Assembly: GCA_013398275.1 (NCBI GenBank)
Contig: VZSE01004870.1
Location: 124,001 to 188,000 of the forward strand
From: Promerops cafer
Lineage: Eukaryota > Chordata > Aves > Passeriformes > Nectariniidae
Reading direction: 5' to 3'
Length of the DNA: 64,000 nt
The notes under the pieces were generated by a model. The model worked only from the letters and a program-made list of their open reading frames with translations, did not search any database and was not told the DNA's origin. The position numbers were made by a program, and so were the translations under genes. How positions within the stretch are numbered: position 1 is the stretch's first letter; every line of letters begins with the position of its first letter. Below, piece by piece: positions 11,701 to 24,411 of the stretch.

Positions 11701-14700
11701 GAGAAACCTGAGAAAAGAGCAGGGCTTCTCTACCAACAGCCCGTCTTCAGCATTACTTAGTGAGGCTGTGGACAATTTGACAATGTGCTGTGCCACGAGG
11801 GAGAATGGAGGAGATGGAAATGCTATTAATATTTCTTCTCCTGAAAATGCTGAACCAACTGCAAATCCATGCTGAGTGAAGACAAATGAAGCAACATTCC
11901 TTCTGGGTCTGCAGCTGCTTCCAGTGCTTTTTATGCAGCCGCCAGCTGGTGTGGCTGTGTAAACGGGCTGGGGCTGTTTCCATGCCTCAAAGCTGACTGA
12001 TTTGCTCCCTCCTGCACCCTTCCCAGCACTCCTGGAGTCAGACATGGCCTGGCCCTGGGCTGAAGTGATTCCTGCCAGAGTTCTCCCTGAAGACACCAGC
12101 AGCCAGTGTTGGAAGCCAGCAGTAATTTGGAGAGACGCTCACCTGCAGCAGGTCACGGAATTTGTTGGAGACGGCAGCCATGTCTGAGAGGCAGCTCTCA
12201 ATCTTGGCCTGTGCTTGCTCACCCCCGAATCCTTGGCTAAGCAGTTTGCTGCAGTCACTCTGCAGGGAAGAGATCCATGAGCAAGCTGCAAATTAATAAC
12301 CTGGGCAGTTTTATCCCTTTGTGTTGCTGAGCTCTGGCTGCCCACCAACGTGTGGGCTAGGACAGAAGCCCAACTCTTTCTCCTGCAAAGGCAGAGGCTG
12401 CTGGCTCCAGCTGGGGGACAAAGGACAGCAAGAAAAGAAGCCAGGGGCTGTCTAGCCCGGCATCAGAGAACTGCGGACTCTCCATGATGCACATGTTATT
12501 CCTGCACCAGGTTAGTCAGGCTGGAGGAATTGGTATTTCTGGCTCCTACTCTCAGCCGGAAATTGCTCTGCCAGCTCAAAATTGCTTCCCTAAGGCTTGA
12601 GGGCAAAGACCTCAGGAACTCAGGCATATCAAAGTCCAGATGGTTTACCTGACCCCCTCCAAGGGAGGATATTACAAATTTGATTCAGGAAAAAACAGTA
12701 AAGAATACAGACTGCACCTCCAAAGTCTTCTTTAGGGTCATGATGTTTTCACTGCAGACTTCCACATTGTTTAAGGTCACCTGAAAAAAACCCAAAACAA
12801 ACCCAAGATGGATTAAATGGAATTTCCCAGCACCTCATCCTGAAATCCATACATTTAATCCATGCCCTGCTAACAGTATGGACTGAAATGCAAGTAGTTA
12901 AGGGATAGAGTTGCTACTGTGAGATCAAAGCACTGCAGATTCACCGAGTTGCATGAAGCTAAACTCCAGCAACTGAGCACATGTGCTGAACCCCCAACTA
13001 GTACAGAGTTCAAGACAGTTGACTGCTTTTTCTCATAATCCTGTTCATGATGTTGCAGTGAAGTCCTACTTGTTGGTGATGGAGGGAAGCCATAATGTAT
13101 CCCAAATTTTCTGTAAGTGTCGTGAAGAAGGGAGCAGAAGTGGCTGAGGGTGATGTTTTATACACTATGTCCAGAGCAGCAGGGGAAACAGGGAGGCAGG
13201 AGCAGGAGCAATCAGCAGCCCTCCTGCCAGATGAGTATCTGCCCTCCACTGAACAGACTGTTCTCTACCTGCTGAAGCTGAACTAAATGTCAGTATAAGG
13301 CTGGGGTTTGTGCAAACAGGGAAATGAGGCAAGGTGACAGGTGAATGAAGAAATTCAGTGGAAGAACTGACACTTTAAGCCCTTTGCTTCAGAAATGCAG
13401 AAACCTGTAACAAAGAATTCTATGAGATGAAGAAGTTCAGTCCCTCCTGCTCCCTTTTTTGCCTTCTCTCCTTGTACAGTGAAAGTTCCAAGGAACCTCT
13501 TCAGCACTGGCTGTTCACAACAATTTAGAGGGAGACAAGTCAGGGTGAGCCAGCCCCTCTCCAGTGCTCTCAGTCTCTGCCCACAGGTCTGCTCACACCT
13601 GGACAGAGCAGAGCCAGAGATGTTCTCCCAGTGAGGTCTTTTCCACAATGCAAAGTCTACACAGCATCCCAGCACGGGGAAGGATGTGTTATGCTGCAGA
13701 AGACAGGAGTGACAAGCGGCCCCTTCAGATGCTCTCCGAGAGGTCTGAAATGCTCCCTGTGCCTGCTCAAGCAAGCAGAGAGTTGCAGTTCTGCTGTTAG
13801 AAGGCAACAGGAGGATTCTGCAGACCAAGCAGAGCAGACAACTCTGCTCTAATGAAAACTCTTCAATCTGAAAAGTGAAGGAGCTGAGCTTGGGCCAGGA
13901 CTTTTCTATCTGGAGGAAAGTGTGGATGAGATGCTCCCCCACCTCCTCTGTGTGAAGAACAGGATTGGCGGACACCTCAAAAAAGCACACTCTTCCCCAG
14001 CCCAGAAGGAATTGTCATCACAGCAAGAGGCACTCACAGGATTACAGTTGCACAGGCCTGGTGTGGAAACTCTACAAACATGAGGTGAGGCAGAAGCATC
14101 TACCAGACATCCAAAGGCAGGCCACCCACCACACCTGAAGAGGTTTTCAGGTTCTCTGAACACAACAATCACATCAATCCTGTTCCCAAGAGTTCCCCGT
14201 TGTCTTTCTCCCCACGCCAACTCACTTGACACCAGAACAGCCACCAAACCCACCAGAAAGGACTGCTTGGCCTCGTCGGTGCTTTCGATGCCTTTGGTGT
14301 CGAACTTGCCCTGCTGCAGGCTGCTGTGCATGATGTTCACAGCACTGGTCACCCCCCTCTGGAAGTCCTGAAAGGTCGTGGCTGGGAAGCCCTGCTTCAG
14401 TTTGTTGTACAGAACCTCCCTATAGGTAAGCAGAATACACCAGGGTTTAGAGCAAGCACCAAAAAAAATATGCTCTGTGCCTGAGGACAGCATTCTGAGA
14501 TCTGACCTGAACAAGGTAGTAGAACTTCAAAGGGGAAAAAAAGGCTGGCAAATATCTCCTGACAGCATCTGAATGCTGAAAGAAAAACATGACCACCCAG
14601 TTTCTGAGCTTTCCTGAATATCCTGCCTGCAGCTGCAGTTCCTCAGTCCCACAATGGAATGAAAAACAGCAGGACAATTTCTGCAGTCTCACCCCAAGTT

Positions 14701-17700
14701 TGAGTTGTTAAGTAACCCAGAGAACAACTAGGGGTGATCATGTACCCTCAAGCACAGTAGTACACCAATGCTACAAGGCAACTCCATCTCATAGGGATTT
14801 TGGGCCACGAGGTTCTTTTTTCTGTTTATCCTACAGGTGGATCACCACTGCTGTGAGAAAAGATGCCTAGATCCAGCTTCCCACACCTGTCACTGCTTCC
14901 TACGAGCATCTTCCATGGAGATGACAAGCCAGAGGTTCAAAGGCAAAGAACACAAGGAAGTTTGCAGAACATGAGGTGGAGGCACATTACAATGAACCTG
15001 GTGTATTTTCATTACCTGAAGTCAGACTCCAGCTCGGTGGTGGAGTGGTTGATCATAGCACAGAGACAGTCTATGCTGGAGCTGGACAGAGCACGCCCAA
15101 TGCACTTCTTTACTATATAAAACACATCATCCACCATGCTGGAGGTGAGCTGGCCCTTCTCGTAGCTGTCCATGGCAACAGCCTGCAAAGAAAGCTGCCT
15201 CAGTGCCCTGAGCTCACTGAGCGACGCCGCCCCAGCAGTGCTGAGAACAAACTGCCCGTCTGCCCCCTTCACCCCGAGTGGAACTGTACCCTGTGTGGCT
15301 GGCACCACTCAGACTAGTTTGCAGCAGCCCATAGACCTGGAAGATACCTGGGGTATGTCTGAAGTCAGAGTTCAGAAACAACCACTTGCTTTTCAAGGCC
15401 AAGGGAAACAAAAGACTTTCCTAACAACTGCAGATTTGCCATGTACACGTATCCCTCCCTTGGGATGCTCACCAGAGAACTGAGAAGCACGCACAGAAAA
15501 GCATCTAAGAGGTTTTCCCCTACCTTGTTGACAGTCTCCCTCATGAAGTATTCCTCCATGGTGATGTAGTAGCCAATGAGCTCTTGCATGGTGCAGCTCA
15601 GAAGACAGTTGTTGAGGAGCTTATCCAGGTATTTTTGATGCTCTGTGGAACACATGAGAGACCCATCAGCAGGAACCCTGGGCCAGGAGGCAGCTCCACC
15701 AAGTCCCCTTGCTGCTTGTCTCGTAGGACCCAATAGACACACACCTGCCAAGCCCAGCCTAGAACAAATTACAAGCCTCAGCTGTGGAGTTGAAATTGCT
15801 GAGCTGGATTTTGCAGGTGACTAAAGTGATTTCCAGAGCTCTACAGACTACCAAAATCTTGAGCCTGTTTTTTCATGGCCGCCACGAAATCCTTTAGGAT
15901 TTGTGCTTACAGTGACCAAATGGCTCTTCCTCTCTTTGGGGACTTTACTTTGTTATACTCTACAATCATTCTTAATGTTGGTTTTCCTGTTAAGAGGGAA
16001 CAACCAGTGCTGAAAACAGGTTTGGAAAATCTAGGCTACATAATCGTCTTCCACAGAGCGCTCCCAAAGTGTCTTTGTAGACCCTGTGTCACTCTACTCT
16101 GCCACTAACTCTGGTATATCTCCATTTCTGGCTTTGATGAGCAGAGCCTATGAGTATTGGTACTCAAGGTGTTACCTTGCTTTACCTCCTCTGAGGCCAT
16201 GGCATCTCCCACCTCAAAATCAGCTATTATTCGTCTCTTGATGAACCTCAAGTAGAGCTCACTGCGGGCATTCATCAGAGTGACTTCTGTTAAAATAGGG
16301 TCAAGCTCCCTGGAAGAAATAGCAAGAATCAAGACAGCAAGACTACAAAAGGAGAGGCACTAATTTAATTCAGTTAAGTAATGTGTTCTCTGTTCCCTTC
16401 CTCTGAGATCTGTACTGCCCCTTTCCATCTGTGCCGTTGAGTGGCAAAGCTCAGCAGAATAACTGGTATGTGCAAAGCATGAGCACACACACAATCAAAA
16501 TATCCCCCAAAATCTCCCCAAGGAGGTATCTCTACAATATTGATTTTTTTCTCACAAACTCTACTTCAAGATTTAGCAACACTCCCTCTCTTTTTCCTCA
16601 TAGATGTGAGGACATCCACATTTCCACATGAGGAAATCACAGCGGTAAGGACTGCAAGATTCAAAGCAATCTGATGTAACTTCAAAATGAGCCCTGTTTT
16701 GGGAGGTTTGACTAGAGATCTTCATCAGCCCTTCCCTGCCTCAGTTTTGCTACTATTCCATGAGCCCTGTGTTACCAGTGTTACAAAACGCCTGGTCCCT
16801 GCCATCTCCACATATGTGTTTTTGTGCACAGATTCATGTGTTTCTCTGAAGATGATAAAGAATCTGTTTCAGCTCAACAGCTCAGGAAATGTTCAACAAA
16901 AAAAGCGTGTTACAATGCAGAACACAGTGTTCAGATCAGAGATGACTGAAAAAAAGAAAGACTGACACGTCAGCTTTTTCATCAGTGTGCACAGAAGAAT
17001 TTTACTAATCCTGCTTGAAGCCTCATGGTGCGCTAGTGTGAGAAGGAAACATCACATTTATTTTACAGATGAGCAAATGGTAAGTAGATATTACTGCTGA
17101 AATATTAATTATGCAGGCTCACAGACAGATCTTCCTTGAGGAACCTAAGTTTTCTTTCAAGGCATGTTTCTAAGTTAGGCAGTCCCAAAAAAAGCTGGGT
17201 GCACTTTCAAATGGCCTTGCTTAGGGGTTATGTAAATATTTACGAGAAGAAGAAAAAGAGAGAGATTGAAAGCACTGCAGTTCATTGTCCAGAAACTGAT
17301 GGTACAGAGCTGCTGCAGCAACAGTACAGATTAGGTAAGACCCAAGGATTTATTCCTGTTTCTGTCACAAATTGTCTGTCCAGGGAGCTGCTCTGTTTTG
17401 TGGGCTCCAAAGACTGTACTCTGGCCATGAAATAGTGGGCACAGGCAGTTAAAATCTCAGTCTTTCATGTGCAGTGATATCGACAACCCTCCAGGAATGC
17501 TTAGAGCCAAGGCTTAGAATTAATGACTAAGCAAAATAAAGCCCAACTACAGAAGCTTCCTTTATGGAAGGGCAGTGAAGGGCACCTAACAATTGGATTT
17601 TATTAATTAATACCCACAGAGCTTCTGGAAGAGGGGCAGAGTTATCTAAATGCTAATTAGTGTTAATAACAACTCAAGAGTGAAAGGTTAGAGAGTATAA

Positions 17701-20700
17701 GGAGTTTTTCTTTGTACCTTGGTTCAATCTTCTCTGCAGAAGAACTTCTCATCATGCTATTCTGGACTTGCTGGAACTGCAATCACAAATGAGAGGGAGT
17801 CTTTGCTGATGACTTGGAGTTACCAGACACTTCTTGTGCTATTGCCTAAGGAAGTGCTTACTCTCTGGGGGTGATAGGAATGCTTCGCAGGAAGCACTGC
17901 CAGAGAAAGGAATCACATAGGTTCACTTCCTCCTCCTCCAAAGGCAGAGCTCATCCTGCCAGGAAGGGTGCTGGGATGGGACTTGACTAGAGGCACCAAG
18001 ATATGTGACCATGAGACAGTACCAGCAGCCCTGCATCTAAGCAGGAACAAGACAGTGGGGAAGGTGTACTGAAAGCACCCTACAGACCTGCACAGCAAAG
18101 AGTGCCCAGGATGCATTTACCATGCTCCAAATGAATCCTTCTCTGCATCAGAAAGCACAGCTACAGGCTGAACCCTTTCAGCTATCAGGGTAAATAAGGA
18201 GTAAAGCAAGGTTTCTCTCAATACACAAAGTCAACCTCTGCTGCCTCTATGGCAGTGGGAGCCCCACAGAACTGGATGGAGGCCACAGTTGGCTGCACCA
18301 AGCAGCCTCACACTGCTCTTACCTGCCTGTGATAGTCCCTCTCCTTGATGAACTTGTCCACCACCTTCTCCACCTGCCGGTCGCACTCCACCTGCAGGTG
18401 CTTGATGAGGGTGTAGAGCCTCCCAGGCCCGTAGTAGGTCTCCACGATGGGCTGGTGTGTCTCCACAATGCGAGCAATCCCTGAGGGGAGAGGAGACTCA
18501 ACCAGCAGTTCCCAGAGCACAGCAGAGCTACCTACATAGGTCCACAGACCAGACCTAAAAAAGGATCATTCACTCCACAGAGAGAGTACAAATCTCCTGG
18601 AGCCGAAGGCATCTCTCTGTCCCTAAAGAGAACTCCTGCCATGCCCTGTGTGCCAACTGCCCTTCAGGCCAGCAAGATCCAAGGCATGAAACTTCCTGAG
18701 GACAAAGCCACACAAACTAAATCTGGCAGGGGGCACAACTGCCACCCAAACCCAGTCCCAGCTTTCAGCATCTGCAAAGTTACAGGGAAGAATCAGCCTA
18801 GGGATAGCTCTTGGGTACACACTTGCCGCAGAGAGCGAGCATTAGCCAAGGCAAGAACTCCTTGGAGGAAAAGCTCATCTCCAAGGAAGTATCTTTACAA
18901 TATTGCCTTCTTCTCACAAAAGCTCTACTCCAAAAGTTAGCAACGCTCCCCTCTTCTGACACTACTGCCAAGAAAGCTCTACTGGTGCCAGGCTGGGAGA
19001 GTAACTTGGCAGGGGTGCAGCCTGGAGATTTCATAGAGAAGGTGGTTAATCACCATGTGATCTCAATTACTGCCTTTGGCAACATTCCCACAGAGCATTC
19101 ATATTCCCTTCTCTCCCTTCCTTCTCTGCTTTCAAGTTCCCATGGTGCTTCTTGAAAAGCCAGGCCTGGAGGCACCAACAGCTGCTCATCCCTAAGGGGT
19201 CTGATTTGTTTGTCTGGAGAGCTGCAAGTCTGAAGAAATGTCCAGGGAATACCCGTTTGTTTTGAGGATACAGACAACCAAAAGAGTCTGATTCCTGGAG
19301 GAAGCCAACAAATCCTTTGCAAATCCACTTCGTGCCTGTACAAGAGGTACATAGGAAATCTTGCTTATTGTGATGCCCTCTCCTGGTTACAATAAATCCC
19401 ACTAGCTGTGTCCCTGTCCCTTGAGTGAGACACCTGTAGCTCAAAGGGAAATAAGGCATTTTGTGAGCTAAAATGAAAAGCATTTAAATAGATGGGCAGT
19501 CTCATCATGGACTATTTGCAATCAATCAGGAAAGAGGAAAGGAAGATTACCTTCGAAGAGGAGTGTCAGGGTGTCTGCAAAGATGACAGCAGCTCGACGG
19601 TCACTCATGTCTGTCCCCATCACCAGCTGCAGGTTCTCTTCTGCTTTGCTGGCCACCTGCATAACAACAGGACCAGTCAGCTGAACACCCAAAGGTATTC
19701 TTCATCCCACAGGTCCTCTATCCTTGCCCTAGAGAGCTTTCATTGGCCTTCCCAATGCAAGAGCTATTGCTGTTGTTCTTCCTTTGAACAGGGATCCTTT
19801 CCTCTCTTGTGGAAAACTCAAGGCTCAAGGAAAGGCAGAAACTTGTTCTTCTCTTTCTAGGCTCCTTGGATAACTTCTAAGCAAGTGCAGAGAACAAGAC
19901 ACAGAAGAAGTCAGGCACCCCCTGGATCTGTATTCAGACACCAGAAAGCCCATCCCAGCATGCAAATGCAGGGAGAGATATGAACTAAGGCCAGTACTGT
20001 CTTGTGGTTAACAAGCCACCGCCATAATCTCCTTCCACAACATCTGTTGACAGAGAGTGGGTTTTGCTTTCCCCTGGGTGTCACAGAGCCTGTTACCTGC
20101 TTGCAGAGGTACTCAGAGAACTTGCTCAGCCCCTCTTCATGTAAGCCTAGCAGAGGAAAGATCTTGAAGAACCGTTCCACCTGGGGCAGGTCTCCCTGCT
20201 TCATAGCTGTGTCAAATTTCTCCGTAACAATTGTCTTCAGACGCTGCTCTGCTTCCTGCAGGAGCTTCAGGTTGGCGTCAATTATTCCCCCTGGTCAAAA
20301 GGACAGAAAAGAAAGGGAAAAGTGACAGCACAATGTTAGTACTGTATCAAGGGCTACTTTTTTTTCCCAGGAGAAAGACCAGCACTGTGCAGCCCCAAGC
20401 TGAGAAGGCAGAAGACACTCTGGAATTCCTCCACAGGCACAGACAGACAGGTTGGTGTGTGATGTCATGTTGTGATTTTGCATGGAGGATAACACATCCA
20501 GTGGGATTTTCCTCTTGGGAATCTAGCAATTTACTCCCTCATTTCCAGTTGCTCTGCTTCATAGCACACCGTAACACAAGAACAATGCTCCTTGACAGAG
20601 CCTTCTCCCTCACTTCTTCTAGTCTGAACATTTTGTCCTTTGCTTAGTTAGCAACTGAAATACTGTGTGCCAGGAACTTCCGTTTCAATTAATGGTAATT

Positions 20701-23338
20701 CTGGTGTAATAACGCTTCAAAAACCTTCACCCCTACGTCAGTCTATAAAATACTAAGATATCTGGCCAGCATTAGATCTTCTGCTTTGTCTTTTGGGCTG
20801 AGACAATCCATGAGAAATGAGCAGCCTGTAGATACCATTGGAAAGATGACTCATCAGCATCTCCTCACAAACAGTGCTTACCTTCCTTGCCCTGACGACT
20901 GAGCTCAATCACTGACTTGTCCAGAGACAGATAACGATGGATATGAGCTGCTGCTTGTTCATAGTCTTCATTTCTCAGGGCTGTCTGGACTCCATCCATG
21001 CAGAACTTCAGGTCAAGGATGTCATCAGCTCTCTGAATGGCCTGATAGAGTCGGTTCTGCAAGAAAGGCAACCAGTAATGCTTCCAGCTGGGAGATGGAC
21101 CAGGGAAAGGCAATTGTCAGAAGACAGTGTGAGGAAAAAACAGACTGAAGCAAAACTACTACATTAGCAAAAATCCCACACTACTTAAAAAGTGCTAAGA
21201 CCAGTGGCTCTGCAAGATGAACAGCATATGTCAAAACTGAAGCTGAACTTGGAGGCCACAGTTCTCTGTAACAAACAGGCAGAGACCAGAGACAACTGCA
21301 CACATTATCTGTTTGATCTGAGCAGTTGTGCTGAGTGCTGGCATCTACACCCCTCAGCCTGTCCCCAGACAAGGAATAGAACAGCCCAGATTCCTGACCT
21401 GGCTTGGGTGACAATGGCTATCTCCACTGTCCTCAGCGCTGTGTAGTTGCCAAGATTGCTAGTCACCCTGTTCAGGGTATTCTACCAGGAGCTGCATGGA
21501 CAGAAGGGGATGCTGGAGAGCCAGCTGCTATATGGAGGAGCATCCCTGGAAGTGTTCAAGGCCAGGCTGGATGGGGCCCTGAGCAACCTGGTCTAGTGAA
21601 AGGTGTCCATGTCAACAGCTGGAGATTTGGGAACGAGAGGAGCTTTAAGGTCCCTTCCAGCCCAAACCATTCTATGATTTTACCAGTCTTATACCATGCA
21701 ATATCCAGGAGCCCAGAAAGACACAGGTAAAATAAAGAACGTGGCAGTTTCCAGCCCACCTGCCCACCAAAGGCAGGGCACATCTGTTGTGCTGCGAGCA
21801 CAGAACTCAGCTTGGTGGTGACAAATTCCCATTGCCCTCAGCCCAGTTACCTTGGCAAGGTCGAGCTGACGGACTTTACTGCTGACGTTCTCGGCCAGGC
21901 TGCAGGTGAAGGTGATCATCCCTGCCAGCTGCTGGGCATCCCCCTCGATCAGCTGCAGCTTAGGGCTGGGAACACACAGGAACGGAGGGTCAGATGCACA
22001 CATTAACCAGCTGGATGGCATGCCAAGAGGATGGCTCTTCCTCCAAATACAGCTGGTCCTGTCACAATACTCTCACTCATTTCATTCCCTTCCTCTGGGA
22101 GCAAAGCAGGAGAAAGGAACAGACTGACTGCTTTGGGAGAGGCAGCACAGACCAACTGTGCCTTGCTACCACACAGGGCATGAACAAGCCACTGGGCCCG
22201 TATGACATTCTCCACTTCTGAAGTGGAGGTGAAGACTGTAAACCTTTCCTCCGAGCTTCTACTAGACACAAGGCCATTTAGGATGACTTTCCAGCCTGCC
22301 TGTACAAGTTCACCCTGAAGAGGCAGTAATATTTGTTCACACCTGTAGACAGCCTGGCACAAGACACCTGATCCAACAATTGATGCTGAAACCTGGCGAC
22401 CTCTGAGATGACACTTTCAAAAAGCTGCTCAGCCTACACCAAAATGGGTCAGTCTGGGTGAGGGCACAGCTGTCAGTGCTCCTGAGAAGAACTGGGCATG
22501 TGGGGATGAGGATCCAACTCGTGTTCTCTACCACAAACTGGTTTAAAGTCTGACATTTTCTGAGAATGGATGTGCTTCCTCTACAACACTGAAAGGAGTA
22601 TCTGGGTCATGCAGCAAGGAGAAGGAAGGGAGGGTTGGAACACTAACCCCATGCGATGAAGAGCAACCATCTTATTCTCTATAGTGCTTTGCTGCTCCAG
22701 GAGGGCATCCAGCTCTTCCTGCACGACTTTCTGAAAAAATAAAAAAAGAATGAAGGAGGTGTTGTGTGACTTCAGCTCTCCTCCAGACCAGCAATTTATC
22801 ACAGACCCTACATCCAAACCAAGGACACAAGGCATTAGTGCTTCCAAGAGCTCATATGACAAATAAATCCTTTCTATGCTCTCCATAATCCTCTAAATCT
22901 TTATGGTTTTGCCATTTGAAAGCATCGGGTTTGGAATCCTCATCACACCACTTGTAAGTCAGATAAGCCACAAACTCCTCCCCTGGCTGGGCTTCCAGTG
23001 CACGAGATCCCAGAATCTCCAGACTGCTCGCGATTCAGGGATCCGCGGAGGCGACACCGACCGCCGGCCGGGCCCCAGGGGCGGCTAAGTCTGTATTAAA
23101 CACCTCTCGAGAGTATCCAACGAGGGGCACAGCGACAGCGAGGTATCCGCTTTCCGGGGCCCCGCTGCCTCCCATGCCCGGCGCCACACACCTCCTCCTC
23201 ACACAGCCGGCTGTAGGCGACCTCCAGGTCCGCCAGATCGGTCAGCGACTGGATCCGCTCCATAGACAGGGCGGAGGCGGCGGGGCCGCCGCTCTCCCCT
23301 AGCGGCGCCTTCGGGCCCGGCGCCGTGGCCGCCGCCAT
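8799..23338 (-). CDS. COG4: Conserved oligomeric Golgi complex subunit 4
   Basis: Lobe A subunit of the COG tethering complex, which acts at the cytosolic face of the Golgi in retrograde intra-Golgi vesicle docking and SNARE assembly. Coding exons in transcript order: 23192-23338, 22648-22730, 21851-21965, 20882-21056, 20097-20290, 19551-19656, 18323-18480, 17718-17776, 16176-16309, 15524-15642, 15016-15182, 14254-14419, 12718-12780, 12143-12259, 10471-10563, 10086-10169, 9678-9779, 9145-9273, 8799-8933. They total 2346 nt, 781 aa; human is 785. The N-terminus carries an acidic coiled coil (MERIQSLTDLADLEVAY, then an EEE run at the exon 1/2 join). The C-terminus ends IDFRSEDIKRLRL, as in mammals. 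All junctions are GT-AG and phase-consistent. The start was chosen by alignment to the mammalian N-terminus and the strong context CCAAGATGG. The frame stays open for about 72 codons upstream, but that stretch is arginine-rich CpG-island translation. No lesion seen. Confidence 0.97.
9559..9595. repeat. Small tandem duplication in a COG4 intron
   Basis: GGGTAGTATTTGAGGA occurs twice with a 21-bp period, at 9559-9574 and 9580-9595. It is simple local slippage between COG4 exons 17 and 18. Confidence 0.7.
16515..16592. repeat. Dispersed repeat, copy 1 (COG4 intron)
   Basis: About 75-80% similar by eye to 18877-18953 and in the same orientation; shared blocks include CTACAATATTG / TTACAATATTG and CTCACAAA. 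Family not recognised; it may be a fragment of an old LTR or other transposable element. Confidence 0.55.
18877..18953. repeat. Dispersed repeat, copy 2 (COG4 intron)
   Basis: Partner of the repeat at 16515-16592, about 2.4 kb away in another COG4 intron. Similarity covers roughly 75 bp, then fades on both sides. Read on the minus strand it opens a short frame into flanking DNA, with no recognised domain. Confidence 0.55.
21482..21682 (+). repeat. CR1 LINE 3' end in COG4 intron 3
   Basis: About 200 bp resembling the CR1 3' region: a stretch reading GTGTTCAAGGCCAGGCTGGA, then a GGGCCCTGAGCAACCTGGTC block, then the terminal AAGGTCCCTTCCAGCCCAAA and CCATTCTATGATT tail. It is antisense to COG4. 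Confidence 0.88.
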
Positions 23339-24060
23339 CTTGGCACACAGCAGACGCGGTCGATACCGCCGTGCGGCCCGTCGGGACCGTCGAAGGCGGT
23401 GCCTGAGCCTTGGAGCCGCTCGGCTTCGCCCGGCAGCGAGGGAAGCTAACGCCCCTCCAGATCTCCATGCCAGAAGGCGGCCGAGGGTTTTCTTGGTGGG
23501 GGTCTTGGTGCAGGGAGCAGCTGCCATAGCGCCGCGATCATTCAGGCACCGCATTGGGCAACCTCCCGCGCCACATGGCGCGCGCCGGACCCACAGAAAG
23601 CCCCGTGGACAAGGCGCGGGAGGGCAGCGCGCAGGCGCGGCGCTAATGGCGGAGAAGGCCGGCGGCGCGCCCGCCTAGGCCGGAGCAGCATCCGCCGCCA
23701 TCCGCACTGTGAGTGCAGCTCTGCCCGCCCGGCGGCGGCTCCGCGGCAGGGACGGGCCGCTGGTTTGTGGAGGGGGAGCGTCGCGGACCCCTCGGGGCCT
23801 GGGCCGGGTGAGGGCGGCCGGGCCGGGCAGTGACCTGTGGCCGGTTCCCGGGGCGAGCGTTCCGCAGAGCGCGGGGAGGTGCTGACTCCGTGCCCGGCCG
23901 GGGCCTCGCCAAGGCTGAGGGCCGGTTTCCCTGGCCCGGGGCGGCCGGCTGGTGCTGGGGTTCCTTCCCGCCCCAGCCTCGGGGAGAGGAGTCGGCCCCG
24001 AGTAGCTGCGGGTGGCTGCACTCGCGTTCAATGAAACGGCGGCGTCAGAGATGTGTAACG
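23040..24060. promoter_or_regulatory. CpG-island divergent promoter of COG4 and SF3B3
   Basis: GC- and CpG-dense interval spanning COG4 exon 1 and the predicted non-coding first exon of SF3B3. The COG4 start codon (23338, minus) and a GT donor at 23709 (plus, after CCGCCATCCGCACT) are only about 370 bp apart, so one nucleosome-free region probably serves both genes. Visible elements: a YY1-type AAGATGGCGGC covering the COG4 start codon (23332-23342, minus), an inverted CCAAT (ATTGG, about 23553-23557), an NRF1-like GCGCAGGCGC (about 23630-23640) and more GCCGCCAT cores near 23695. No TATA box seen. Confidence 0.75.
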
Positions 24061-24411
24061 GCGCCGGGATCCCGGAGGGCTTCCCTAATTGTGTTTGGTT
24101 CCTGAACGCTTGAGGCCGTGACTAATGAGCAGTAATTACTGGAAGTCCTGCTCAGCCGCCCGGCAATAAGGAGTTCAGCTGGCGCTCGGCAGCCGGGACA
24201 CCTTGGGCGAGCCTTTTGCCTCGTCGCGCTAATAAATACCGAATAGCGGGTGGCAGTTGGGCTCCTGGTGTAAAGTGATCCGTGCACACAGGGGAGGGCA
24301 GCGGTTCTGTCTGCTGGATGAAAGGCTTTGCTTTTGAGAAGTTTATTGTTTTGTGTTACTTGTTGCAGAATTACCAGAGCTACAATAAACTGAAGCAAAT
24401 CCCTTGCCAAC

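Noticed and set aside
23339..23554. In-frame N-terminal extension of COG4 with an upstream ATG
   Set aside because: The frame is open for about 72 codons upstream, but the translation is arginine/alanine-rich as expected from a CpG island, and the annotated start matches the mammalian N-terminus with a strong context. 5' RACE would settle it.
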